Assembly (NCBI RefSeq): GCF_016612545.1
Contig: NZ_JAENRY010000025.1
Coordinates: 1-51,296, forward strand
DNA length: 51,296 nt
Origin: Streptomyces sp. MBT65
GTDB lineage: Bacteria; Actinomycetota; Actinomycetes; Streptomycetales; Streptomycetaceae
Direction of reading: 5' to 3'
Position 1 is the first letter of the stretch. The number at the start of each line of letters is the position of its first letter. The notes under the pieces were generated by a model. It had not been told where the DNA came from, made no database searches, and was given only the letters and a program-made list of their open reading frames with translations. Positions 31,305 through 40,027 of this stretch are shown one piece after another. The position numbers and the translations under genes were made by a program.

Positions 31305-31952
31305 TCAACCCCCCAGGTTGAGCGTGAGTTTGGTGACGGCGAAGGCCTCGGCGTAGCGCGCGTGGCATTCGATACCGCGGATCCGGGCGAGGCCGAGGAA
31401 GGCCTCCCGGTCGTACCACGGGCGGTGGCGCTGCGAGGGGTAGTGCTCCTGCAGCAGGCGGACCTTCTCTTCGGCGGTCTCGGTCTCCAGCGGCTGGTAG
31501 GCCGCCGGTCGGCCGAGGTCGCCGTCCCACTTGACGATCTCGTAGCCGAGCACGAGGTGGTCGCGGAACGCCGTGGTCATCAGCTGCGCCAGGCCGCGGT
31601 GGTCCTGGTGGGCGTCGTCGGTGCGCGGCGCGAGGACCAACTCGGGCTCGGTCTGCGCGCGCAGTTCCTCGACGGCGGCCTTGGCCTCCTCCCAGTGCGC
31701 GGGCAGGCGGCCGTCGGGCAGCTTGTGCACGGTCAGCCGCAGGTCGGCGCCCGGACAGAAGGCGGTGAGCGCGGCCTGTTCCTCCTGCTCGCGCTCGCTG
31801 CCGCCGCCGGAGAGCACCAGCGCGTCGACACGGATGCCGGGCCGTGCCTGGCACAGCGTCAGCAGGGTGCCGCCGGCGCCGATGGCGATGTCGTCGCAGT
31901 GGGCGCCCACCGCCACGATCCGGTCGAGCGGACCGGCTCCGAGCCTGATCAC
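31305..31952 (-). CDS. PIG-L family deacetylase
   Basis: Zinc-dependent N-deacetylase family protein of 215 residues. The metal-binding block reads VGAHCDDIAIGAGG (family AHPDDE), keeping His and both Asp, and a later DAHQDHRG supplies the further histidine. It is expected to deacetylate an N-acetyl amino sugar or sugar nucleotide. GTG at 31952 overlaps the nucleotidyltransferase stop by 4 nt. Cytoplasmic. Confidence 0.88.
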   Translation of the reverse strand: MIRLGAGPLDRIVAVGAHCDDIAIGAGGTLLTLCQARPGIRVDALVLSGGGSEREQEEQAALTAFCPGADLRLTVHKLPDGRLPAHWEEAKAAVEELRAQTEPELVLAPRTDDAHQDHRGLAQLMTTAFRDHLVLGYEIVKWDGDLGRPAAYQPLETETAEEKVRLLQEHYPSQRHRPWYDREAFLGLARIRGIECHARYAEAFAVTKLTLNLGG

Positions 31953-32743
31953 GCACGCACCCCCGCGCTGTCCCGCTCCCACAAGGCCCACGGGCGTTCG
32001 CCCCGGGTGTAGGCCTCGTCGAGCGCGGCACGCTCCTTCACGGTGTCCGTCGGCTTCCAGAAGCCGCGGTGCTGGTGCGCCACCAGCCGCCCCTGCTTGG
32101 CCAGTTGGGCACATCCGTCGGCGACCAGGTCGCCGTTCTCCGGTATGTGGTCGAAGACCTCCTGGCGGAGCACGAAGTAGCCGCCGTTCTCCCACAGCGG
32201 CATGTCGCTCACCGCGGTGATGCCGCCCACCAGGCCGTCCTCGCCCAACTCCACGCAGTGGAAGGAGGATTGGGGCGGTACGACCATCATCGACGCGCCG
32301 GCGTCGCGCTGGGCGAACTTGTCGATCATCTCCGGCAGCGGGGCGTCGGTGAGCACGTCGGCGTAGTTGGCGAGGAACATCTCGTCGCCGTCGAGGTGCT
32401 GGCGCACCCGGCGCAGCCGCTCACCGATGGGCGACTCGATGCCGGTCTGCGCGAAGGTGATCGTCCAGTCGGCGATGTCGGTGGAGAGCAACTCGGTCTG
32501 TCCGCCGCGCAGGACGAAGTCGTTGGACACCGTCTCCTCGTAGTTGAGGAAGAAGTCCTTGATGTGGTGGGCGCCGTAGCCCAGGCACAGGATGAACTCC
32601 TTGTGCCCGAAGTGCGCGTAGTAGCGCATGACGTGCCAGATCAGGGGTCTCGGCCCGACCATCGCCATGGGCTTGGGTACGTCGTCGGAGGTTCCGTTGC
32701 GCATGCGCATCCCGTAACCGCCGCAGAACAGGACGACCTTCAT
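31949..32743 (-). CDS. Sugar-phosphate nucleotidyltransferase, glucose-1-phosphate cytidylyltransferase-like
   Basis: GT-A-like nucleotidyltransferase of 264 residues that activates a hexose 1-phosphate. The signature is FCGGYGMRMRNGTSDDVPKPM, with the KPM lysine that binds the phosphate. The GGxGxRMRxxT form and length are those of RfbF-type CDP-glucose synthases, though other nucleotides are possible. Start ATG at 32743 overlaps the methyltransferase stop by 4 nt. It provides the activated sugar for the cassette that follows. Confidence 0.87.
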   Translation of the reverse strand: MKVVLFCGGYGMRMRNGTSDDVPKPMAMVGPRPLIWHVMRYYAHFGHKEFILCLGYGAHHIKDFFLNYEETVSNDFVLRGGQTELLSTDIADWTITFAQTGIESPIGERLRRVRQHLDGDEMFLANYADVLTDAPLPEMIDKFAQRDAGASMMVVPPQSSFHCVELGEDGLVGGITAVSDMPLWENGGYFVLRQEVFDHIPENGDLVADGCAQLAKQGRLVAHQHRGFWKPTDTVKERAALDEAYTRGERPWALWERDSAGVRA

Positions 32744-33993
32744 GCTGTGACCTCTTTCGACCGCTCGACCTCGACGATGCTCAGTTCCGGGATGGGGAAG
32801 ACAAGTCGGCCGCCCCACTCGTGCACGTAGGCCAGTTGCTCGACCAGTTCGGCCCGCAGGTTCCACGGGAGGACGAGGACGTAGTCCGGCTTGTCGACCG
32901 CGATCTGCTCGGGCGGGAGGATCGGGATGCGGGTGCCGGGGGTGAACCGGCCGTGCTTGTACGGGTTGCGGTCGACCGTGTAGGCGAGCAGGTCGGGGCG
33001 GATGCCGCAGTGGTTGAGCAGGGTGTTGCCCTTGCCGGGGGCGCCGTAGCCGACGACCGTCTCGCCGCGGTCGGCCGCGTCGATGAGGAAGCGGAGCAGG
33101 TCCCGGCGGACCTTGGCGACCCGGGCGGAGAACTCGGTGTATCCGGCCAACTCCTGGAGCCCTGCGGCCTTTTCGCGCGCCAGTACGTCGGCCACTCGCT
33201 GCGAGGGCTCCCCCGCGACCTCGGCCGGGCGGGACCACAGCCTGATGGAGCCGCCGTGCGTGGGCACCAACTCGACGTCCACGAGCGTGAGTCCGCCGCT
33301 GGCGAGGGCCCGGATCGCGGAGGCGACCGTGTAGTACTGGAAGTGCTCGTGGTAGATCGTGTCGTACTGGTTGTCCTCGATCAGGGTCAGCAGGTGCTGC
33401 ACCTCGATGGAGACCCAGCCGTCGTCGGCGACCAGGGCGCGCAGCCCCTGGGTGAAGCCGACCACGTCGGGGATGTGCGCGTACACGTTGTTGGCGACGA
33501 CCAGGTCCGCCGGGCCGTGCTCGGCGCGGACGGTCGCGCCGGTGTCGGGGCTCAGGAAGTCCGTGAACGTGGGCACACCCGCCTCGCGCGCCGCGGCACC
33601 GACGTTCACCGAGGGCTCGATGCCAAGGCAGCGGATCCCCCGGTCCACCACGTGCCGCAGCAGGTAGCCGTCGTTGCTCGCGACCTCGACCACGAAGGAG
33701 TCGGTGCCGAGGCCGAGGCGCTCCACCGCGCCGTCGACGAAGGTGCGCGCGTGCTCCACCCAGGAGGTCGAGAAGGAGGAGAAGTACGCGTACTCCTTGA
33801 ACGTCTCCTCCGGCGTGATCAGCGGCGGTATCTGCGCCAGCCAGCAGTCCGTGCAGACCCGCAGATGCAGCGGGTACGCCGGTTCCGGCAGGTCCAGTCC
33901 GTCCGCGGCGAGAAAGCTCTCGCACGGCGGTGTCGCCCCCAGGTCGACGACGCTCGCCATCGCTTCCGAGCCGCAGAGTCGGCATCGTGTCAT
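32740..33993 (-). CDS. NDP-hexose C-methyltransferase (TylCIII-like)
   Basis: SAM-dependent enzyme of 417 residues with three parts: an N-terminal zinc-binding domain (CRLCGS, then CTDCW), a central SAM-binding domain (VVEVASNDGYLLRH), and a C-terminal domain with VVGYGAPGKGNTLLNHCG. That is the layout of sugar C-methyltransferases that make branched sugars. Start ATG at 33993 overlaps the glycosyltransferase stop by 4 nt. Predicted product: a C-methyl branched nucleotide sugar. Confidence 0.9.
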   Translation of the reverse strand: MTRCRLCGSEAMASVVDLGATPPCESFLAADGLDLPEPAYPLHLRVCTDCWLAQIPPLITPEETFKEYAYFSSFSTSWVEHARTFVDGAVERLGLGTDSFVVEVASNDGYLLRHVVDRGIRCLGIEPSVNVGAAAREAGVPTFTDFLSPDTGATVRAEHGPADLVVANNVYAHIPDVVGFTQGLRALVADDGWVSIEVQHLLTLIEDNQYDTIYHEHFQYYTVASAIRALASGGLTLVDVELVPTHGGSIRLWSRPAEVAGEPSQRVADVLAREKAAGLQELAGYTEFSARVAKVRRDLLRFLIDAADRGETVVGYGAPGKGNTLLNHCGIRPDLLAYTVDRNPYKHGRFTPGTRIPILPPEQIAVDKPDYVLVLPWNLRAELVEQLAYVHEWGGRLVFPIPELSIVEVERSKEVTA

Positions 33994-35231
33994 GTGCTGT
34001 CCCCATCCCCCCTGCTCGCGTGGGTGTCCCCACCGCGAGCCAGTGCCGACCGCCCCGCGATCGCGGTGCGGTACTCCTCCAGCAGGCGCTCCAGGCCGAC
34101 GGCCGGGCTGAATCCCTGCTCGTAGCGGTGCCGGGCCGCCCGGCCCATCTCCCGGTTGTGGTCCGGGTCGTTCGCGATCCGGCGGATGCCGGACGCGAGC
34201 GAAGCGGCGTCCCCCGGCTGGTGCAGCAGGCCGGTGACGCCGTCCTCGACGAGTTCGACGAAGGCGCCGTGACCGGCGGCGACGGTCGGCACCCCGGCCG
34301 CCATCGCCTCCACGACCACCAGGCCGAACGCCTCCAGCCAGGTCGAGGGCGCCACCACGGCGACCGACCGTGCGATGGCCTTGCGGCACTCCGCCGGGTC
34401 CAGCAGGCCGACGTAGCGCACGTCGTCACGGCCCGCCGCCCAGGCGGTGACCTCTTTCTCCAGCGGCCCGGTGCCGGCGATCGCGAGCGGGACGCCCACA
34501 CCGCCGCTCGCCGCGATCTCGTCCCACGCGGCCATGAGCAGCCGTACGCCCTTGGCCTCCGCGAGCCGGCCGAGATAGAGCACCTGCTCGCCCCCGCCCT
34601 CCCGGCGGATGTCGGGTTCGGGGACGAAGTTGTGCTTCACCGCGAGGCGTTCGGCCGGCATGCCGGAGCGCACCAGGACGTCGCGCTGCGCGGCGGAGAT
34701 GCACAGGAAGCGCTCCACGCCGGTCCACCAGCGCTTCCGGTTGACCGACAGGCTGACCGCGAGCGGCACGGTCGCGAGGCTGGAGTTGCGGTAGCAGCCG
34801 TGCCGGACGGCGGGCAGCGGGGTCGAGCCGACGCACTCGGTGCACGGGCGGCCGTCCCGCTGGAGCGTGCCGGGCGGGCAGACCTGCGTGTAGTTGTGCA
34901 GCGTGGCGACGGCGGGTACTCCGGCGTCGGCGCAGGCGGCGAGGACCGCGGGCGACAGGAGCGGGAACACGTTGTGGACGTGCACCACGTCCGGTCGCTC
35001 GGCGCGCAGCTTGGCGGCGAGTTCCTTGCGTACCGCCGGGTTCCACGGCACCAGGAGCGGCACCGCGACCTTGCCCAGGAGGGAGCGGGCGCCGATGTCG
35101 TCGCTGCGCCGCTCGAAGAGCTCGACCCGGTGGCCGGCCGCGCGCAGCAGCGCCACCTCCTGGTCGACGACGTTGTTCTCTCCACTCGGCTGCGCCGAGT
35201 TGTAGCGGTTGTGCACCACGAGAACGTGCAT
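33990..35231 (-). CDS. Family 4 glycosyltransferase
   Basis: GT-B fold transferase of 413 residues. The N-terminal acceptor domain starts HVLVVHNRYNSAQPSGE; the C-terminal donor domain has LYLGRLAEAKGVRLLM and the retaining EX7E-type block (STWLEAFGLVVVEAMA). A cysteine-rich CPPGTLQRDGRPCTECVG segment near 125 is common in this subgroup. It follows the Wzy gene by 2 nt. Confidence 0.9.
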   Translation of the reverse strand: MHVLVVHNRYNSAQPSGENNVVDQEVALLRAAGHRVELFERRSDDIGARSLLGKVAVPLLVPWNPAVRKELAAKLRAERPDVVHVHNVFPLLSPAVLAACADAGVPAVATLHNYTQVCPPGTLQRDGRPCTECVGSTPLPAVRHGCYRNSSLATVPLAVSLSVNRKRWWTGVERFLCISAAQRDVLVRSGMPAERLAVKHNFVPEPDIRREGGGEQVLYLGRLAEAKGVRLLMAAWDEIAASGGVGVPLAIAGTGPLEKEVTAWAAGRDDVRYVGLLDPAECRKAIARSVAVVAPSTWLEAFGLVVVEAMAAGVPTVAAGHGAFVELVEDGVTGLLHQPGDAASLASGIRRIANDPDHNREMGRAARHRYEQGFSPAVGLERLLEEYRTAIAGRSALARGGDTHASRGDGDST

Positions 35232-35233
35232 GT

Positions 35234-36523
35234 TCAGCGCACCTCCGATCTACGGGCCCAGCGCGGGACGTGCCGCCTGGGGGCCTCGGGCAGCGCGAGC
35301 GGAGCGGCCTGGACGGGGGCCGCCAACAGGGAGGCGGCCAGGGCCAGATGGAGCAGATACGGCGAGGCGTCGCCGAGGCCCGCCTCGGTGTACGAGGCGA
35401 TCGCGCAGTAGCTGATCAGGAAGATCGCGCAGGCCCGCTGGAGCGACGGCGGGCGCAGCAGCGCGACCCCGCCCAGCACGACGATGATCGCGGCGACGAG
35501 GGTGACACCGATCAGGCCCTGTTCGTTGTAGACGGCCAGCCAGCTGTTGTCGATGGGCAGCCCGCCGAACGACTTGTCGCCCAGGCCCACGCCGAACGCC
35601 TTCTCCGCGGTCGACCGGGGCATGGACAGCAGGGCGTGCCAGACCTTGGCCCGTCCGGTGAGACTGGAGAAGTTCTCCTGGCTCTGGCCGCGCAGGAACC
35701 ACGTCTGGAGCGCGGAGGCGAAGCCCACCGCGGCCACCACGGAGATCAGCACCGCCCAGGTGAAGAAACGGCGGGCCGCGGCGCTGGTCAGGACGAGCGA
35801 GCCGATCGCCAGCACCAGCCCGAGCAGCAGGCCGAGTGTGGCCGTCCGGGTGTGGGTCAGCGCGAGCAGCACCAGGGACGGCACGATGACCAGCACGGCG
35901 CTGGTCCGGTCGGTCCGTTTGCCGATGACGAGCAGCACGGTGAGCCCGATGATGACCGCCGCGTACTGCCCGATCTGCGGCGGGGTGAGCGGCCACAGCG
36001 CGCCGACGAGGCGTCCGCCGTAGAGGTCGGGCAGGGCTTTGCCCGGGGAGACGAGCAGGCCGAGGGCGACCGAGCCGAGGACCGCGTAGTACATCCGGAT
36101 GTGGTGGCGGACGAACGTCAGACTGCCGTCCCACCAGCGGGTGAGCAGCCACAGCGTGCCGATGAAGAGGGCCAGCCGGAAGCAGCGGAACAGCGCGCCC
36201 GTCCCGGACTCCAGGCTCGCGCTGGAGATCACGCTCGACACCAGCAGCAGGGAGAGCAGCAGCACATAGGCGCTGGACCGGATGCGCACCCGTTGGTTGA
36301 CCGCGAGCGCCAGCGCGAACGCGGCGACCAGCGAGCCCATGGTGACCATCTGGATGAGCGAGCGGGGCAGCGGGACGATGGTCTTCGCCCCGGCGGAGCC
36401 GAGCGTGTTGAGGACCAGCAGCCCCCAGACGATCCCGACGATCTTCGGTGTGCCGGCCGGGCGCGGTGCGGCGTCCGGCAGTGTCGCCGCCGTGTCCGGT
36501 CCGCGCGTCAGGTTCTCAGCCAT
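35234..36523 (-). CDS. O-antigen ligase/polymerase (Wzy-like) membrane protein
   Basis: Polytopic membrane protein of 429 residues with about 10-12 hydrophobic helices, a typical Wzy/ligase family size. A long extracellular loop holds RGQSQENFSSLTGRAKVWH and GVGLGDKSFGG, the pattern of the O-antigen ligase domain. It should polymerise flipped repeat units at the outer face of the membrane. ATG at 36523 overlaps the beta-helix gene stop by 8 nt. Confidence 0.87.
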   Translation of the reverse strand: MAENLTRGPDTAATLPDAAPRPAGTPKIVGIVWGLLVLNTLGSAGAKTIVPLPRSLIQMVTMGSLVAAFALALAVNQRVRIRSSAYVLLLSLLLVSSVISSASLESGTGALFRCFRLALFIGTLWLLTRWWDGSLTFVRHHIRMYYAVLGSVALGLLVSPGKALPDLYGGRLVGALWPLTPPQIGQYAAVIIGLTVLLVIGKRTDRTSAVLVIVPSLVLLALTHTRTATLGLLLGLVLAIGSLVLTSAAARRFFTWAVLISVVAAVGFASALQTWFLRGQSQENFSSLTGRAKVWHALLSMPRSTAEKAFGVGLGDKSFGGLPIDNSWLAVYNEQGLIGVTLVAAIIVVLGGVALLRPPSLQRACAIFLISYCAIASYTEAGLGDASPYLLHLALAASLLAAPVQAAPLALPEAPRRHVPRWARRSEVR

Positions 36524-38063
36524 CTCCACCACCGGCCTGGACGTCGAGGGTGCTGCCCTTGTCCTGCTGGTACGGCGCCGCCTGCCACTGCCCGAAGTCG
36601 AGCACCTTGCTCTGGTCCTCGACGACGAACTTCCACGGCCCGACGTAGACGTTGTCGTGCCAGCTGTTGTGCTGCTTCTCGGTGATCGCGTCGGCCACCC
36701 CTTCACCGTGGTAGGGCGACCAGTCCGGATAGGTGCCGTAGTTGGAGAGCACCGCCATCCGGTCGCACATCTCCGTGCACTTGACGACGGACTCGTTCAG
36801 CACGAAGCGGTTGTCGTGGATGTCCACCCACTGGGTCTTCCACCGGCAGTCCGAGTACAGCGGCGCCTTGGCGATCCCCGGTCGCACGCAGGTGCTCGTC
36901 TTCTTCACCAGCAGGGTGCAGTCGCCGGACGAGGTGTTGGCCGGGCTGTTGCAGAACCGGTCGGCGTTCTCCCACAGGGTGATCCCGGACCAGTTGTTCT
37001 CCAGGACGTTCCCGTAGATCTCGATCTTGTGGGTGCGGGCCTTGACCCGCGGTTCGCCGCCCGACTCGGACAAGTAGACGGTCGCGTACGGGAAGTTGTC
37101 GCCGCTGTCGGCCGCTTTCCGGCCCTCGACCCAGTTGTTCCGCCGGATCGTGTTGTCCCGGATGACCGCGTTGTAGCTCGTCTCGTAGATCAGCGCGGCA
37201 CCGTCGTTGGCCTCGATCACGTTGTTCTCGATGAGGAAGTCGTTGTTGTTGGTGTCCGCCCACAGCCCGGTGCCGCGGTTGTCGTGCACCCAGTTGCCGC
37301 TGATCTCGGCGCCGTCGACCTCCCAGAACTTGATGCCTCCGGTGCAGCCGCAGCCCTTCTGCTTCCGCTCCCAGTCACCGGTGTTGTTGCCGACGATCTC
37401 GTTGCCCTCGACCACCAGGCCGGTGATACGGCCGTTGCCCTTGTAGGCGTTCATGCCGTACTGGCCGTTGTCGCGCAGGCAGTCGGCGCGGACCTGCTGG
37501 CGGGCGCCGGCCATCAGCCCGGCGCCGGCGTTGTCCTTGATCGTCGAGTGCTCGATGACCCATCCGTCGGCCGAGTCGTGGTTGACGACGCCCTCGTCCT
37601 GCGGCGCGACGAACCCCTGCACGGTGAGATAGCGGATGGTGACGTCGGCCGCGTTGCCGGCGAAGGCGTACTGGTTGACCTTGCGGCCGTCGAGCACCGC
37701 GCCGGGCGCGCCGATGTAGTGGTCCCCCTTCTTGGGGATCACCTGGGCATAGCGGTCCCGCTCGAGTCGGTGCGTGCCCGGCTTGAGCCAGAACGTGGTG
37801 TTCGGAGGGCTGTTCTTGGTCTTCGTCGCCAGATCGCCGACCACCTTGGGGTCCACGGTCACCGCGCCCGCCGGGGCCTTCGCCGGTCCGGCGCCGGGGT
37901 TGGCGCAGACCCGGGCCACGGTCCGGGCGGCGGACGTGGCCGTGGACGGTGCGGCGTTCGGCTTCGTGGTGGCCGCCGGGGCGCTCGACGTGCTGTCGCA
38001 GCCGGTCGCCGTCAGCAGGACCAGCGCCAGCGGTGCCACCGCCCACACCCGGTGCCGTCTCAT
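36516..38063 (-). CDS. Secreted right-handed beta-helix lipoprotein
   Basis: A 515-residue protein exported as a lipoprotein: a basic N-terminus, hydrophobic core and lipobox TATGC with C22, then a low-complexity Ala/Thr linker. Most of the rest is a parallel beta-helix built of Asn-rich turns (for example IENNVIEAND, IYGNVLENNWSG). Several cysteine pairs suggest disulfides. Such folds are found in polysaccharide lyases and C5 epimerases. ATG at 38063 gives an ATGA overlap with the heparinase-like gene; GTG at 38072 is possible. A role in trimming or epimerising the exported polymer is inferred. Confidence 0.85.
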   Translation of the reverse strand: MRRHRVWAVAPLALVLLTATGCDSTSSAPAATTKPNAAPSTATSAARTVARVCANPGAGPAKAPAGAVTVDPKVVGDLATKTKNSPPNTTFWLKPGTHRLERDRYAQVIPKKGDHYIGAPGAVLDGRKVNQYAFAGNAADVTIRYLTVQGFVAPQDEGVVNHDSADGWVIEHSTIKDNAGAGLMAGARQQVRADCLRDNGQYGMNAYKGNGRITGLVVEGNEIVGNNTGDWERKQKGCGCTGGIKFWEVDGAEISGNWVHDNRGTGLWADTNNNDFLIENNVIEANDGAALIYETSYNAVIRDNTIRRNNWVEGRKAADSGDNFPYATVYLSESGGEPRVKARTHKIEIYGNVLENNWSGITLWENADRFCNSPANTSSGDCTLLVKKTSTCVRPGIAKAPLYSDCRWKTQWVDIHDNRFVLNESVVKCTEMCDRMAVLSNYGTYPDWSPYHGEGVADAITEKQHNSWHDNVYVGPWKFVVEDQSKVLDFGQWQAAPYQQDKGSTLDVQAGGGDG

Positions 38064-40027
38064 GTTCCCCACGGGCCCCCCTGGCCCCGGAACCCGAGCA
38101 CGGTGGTGAACCCGTCCGTGCCGTCGGCGAAACCGGTGCCGATCAGCGTGGTGGTGGGTTCCCTGCGCCCGAATCCGGCGGAGTACCAGCCCAGCGGCGG
38201 TTCGCTCTCACCGCGGTGCGCCCGCCAGGACAACTCCTGCGGCAGGTCGAGCACCGCGGAGCGCCCCTCGCCGTCCCGGATCCAGGTGAGCACCGCGCGG
38301 TGCCCCACCAGGTCCGCGGCGATCGCCGGACCGAGGTGGAACGCCAACCGCACGTCCCGGCGCGGGCCGGTCACCTCGTCGACGATCCTCAACTCCTGGC
38401 TCTCGGCCGTCAGTTCCACCCGGCGACGGTGCACCGAGCCCTGGTAGCCGTCGTGCTCGGCGGCCCAACGGGCCACCCCCGCACCGGAGTTGTCCACGTC
38501 CAGGACGCGGGTGCGGGCGTGCCGGGTCCACAGGAACGGCCCACCGGAGACGGACTGGTCGGCGCCGTCCAGCTCCAGGGTGTTGTGGCCGAGGGTCGAG
38601 CGGAAGTACCGCCGCCACTCGGGCTGCCCGTGGTAGCAGTACGTCCCCGGGTCGGCGAGCACGTCGATCCCGTCGTGCCGCACCTCCACGGACAGCGCGT
38701 CCGCGTGGGCGTGCGCGGCGATCGACAGGAAGCCGTGCGGACCGCCGTCGCAGCGGCACCAGATCTCCTCCGGACCGCGCAGGACGGTGAGCCCCGCGTC
38801 GGCGAAGCGGTCGGGCCTGGTCGCCGGGCGGGCGGTTCCGTCCTTCGTGTACGGCCGGATGAGCGCGGCCAGCAGCGGGGTGCGGACGTCGGTGCCGGTG
38901 ACCGCCGGCCACCAGTCGAGCCGGCCGAACACGGCCTCGCCCGTTGCCAGCAGCGAGCCCCAGCGGTCGGTGCCCTCGCCGTCCAGGATCAGGCCGTATC
39001 CGTCGTCCGCGTCCCCCTGGCGGGGCGGTCGCAGCCGGTTGTCCACCACGGCCGCGAGCGCGTCGGTCATCCGCAGCAGCACCAGCCGGAGCGACTCGGG
39101 CACCGGCACGTCGGCGGCATCGGCCTCGGCCAGCGCGGCCAGGCCGAGTTCCAGCACGAGGCCGTGGTACTCGGTGGCCAGCTCGCGGTTGAGGCCGGAG
39201 TCGAAGGTGTTGGCACGCAGCTCCCGCTCCAGCGAGCGCAGCGCGTCCGATCGCCAACGCGCCGACGAGGGGAACCAGTTGAACGCGCAGGCCGCGGCGA
39301 ACTGCCCGGCGGTCTCCGCGATGACGTGGTTGTTCGCCGAGGAGCCCCGGCTGGGGAAGGCGGCCAGCCAGCGCTGGTGGTGCCAGATCTGGTTCAGCGC
39401 GACCGGGTTGTCCTCGAACAGCTCGGCCGCGCCCGGCCAGCCGTCGAGCAGCCGGCGGACCCACACCCAGGACAGCAGCCGGATGCCCAGCTCGATGCCG
39501 CTGATCCAATGCACGCCTTGCAGCGGCGGGTTGGCCGCCCACCACGACCGCAGATGCGCGGCGACGCGCTCGGCGTACCGCTCGTCGCCGGTGACCGCGT
39601 AGGCGGCGGCGAGCACGGTGAGGTGCTGGTGCCGGGACGGCTCCCAGATCTGCTTGATGTCCCCGGCCACGTCCTCGTCGCGGTACGGCACGTCGAAGGC
39701 GTAGCCCGACGGGGCCCGGCGCCCGGTCTTCGGGTCGTAGGACCAGTCCGGGTCGATGAGGTCGTCGCGGGCCACCCCGAAGAACTCGGCGTGCCCGGCC
39801 ATCAGTCGGTCCGCCTCGGCGACGAGCCGTTTCACGGCGTCCGGCGGCACCTCGGCGACCGTGCCCGCGAGCAGGACGGCGGTGAACCGGGCGCCGGTGA
39901 CGGCCGGACAGTCGGGCGGCGCCGACCGCCAGCGCCGTCTGCGCACGGTGTCGCCCGCCCGGCCCGCGATCTCGCGCGGGCCCATCCGGGACAGCCGGCG
40001 CAGGTACCAGCCCGCGCTCATGGTCAT
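38060..40027 (-). CDS. Heparinase II/III family protein
   Basis: A 655-residue protein with an alpha/alpha-toroid N-terminal half and a C-terminal beta-sandwich half. The conserved block AAHAHADALSVEVRHDG and the following YCYHGQPEWRRYFRSTLGHNTLELDG are the heparinase II/III signatures. No signal peptide is evident, which is odd for a lyase. Cytoplasmic homologues sit in polysaccharide clusters. It overlaps its neighbours by 4 nt on each side (ATG at 40027). It may act on uronate-containing chains or precursors. Confidence 0.9.
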   Translation of the reverse strand: MTMSAGWYLRRLSRMGPREIAGRAGDTVRRRRWRSAPPDCPAVTGARFTAVLLAGTVAEVPPDAVKRLVAEADRLMAGHAEFFGVARDDLIDPDWSYDPKTGRRAPSGYAFDVPYRDEDVAGDIKQIWEPSRHQHLTVLAAAYAVTGDERYAERVAAHLRSWWAANPPLQGVHWISGIELGIRLLSWVWVRRLLDGWPGAAELFEDNPVALNQIWHHQRWLAAFPSRGSSANNHVIAETAGQFAAACAFNWFPSSARWRSDALRSLERELRANTFDSGLNRELATEYHGLVLELGLAALAEADAADVPVPESLRLVLLRMTDALAAVVDNRLRPPRQGDADDGYGLILDGEGTDRWGSLLATGEAVFGRLDWWPAVTGTDVRTPLLAALIRPYTKDGTARPATRPDRFADAGLTVLRGPEEIWCRCDGGPHGFLSIAAHAHADALSVEVRHDGIDVLADPGTYCYHGQPEWRRYFRSTLGHNTLELDGADQSVSGGPFLWTRHARTRVLDVDNSGAGVARWAAEHDGYQGSVHRRRVELTAESQELRIVDEVTGPRRDVRLAFHLGPAIAADLVGHRAVLTWIRDGEGRSAVLDLPQELSWRAHRGESEPPLGWYSAGFGRREPTTTLIGTGFADGTDGFTTVLGFRGQGGPWGT

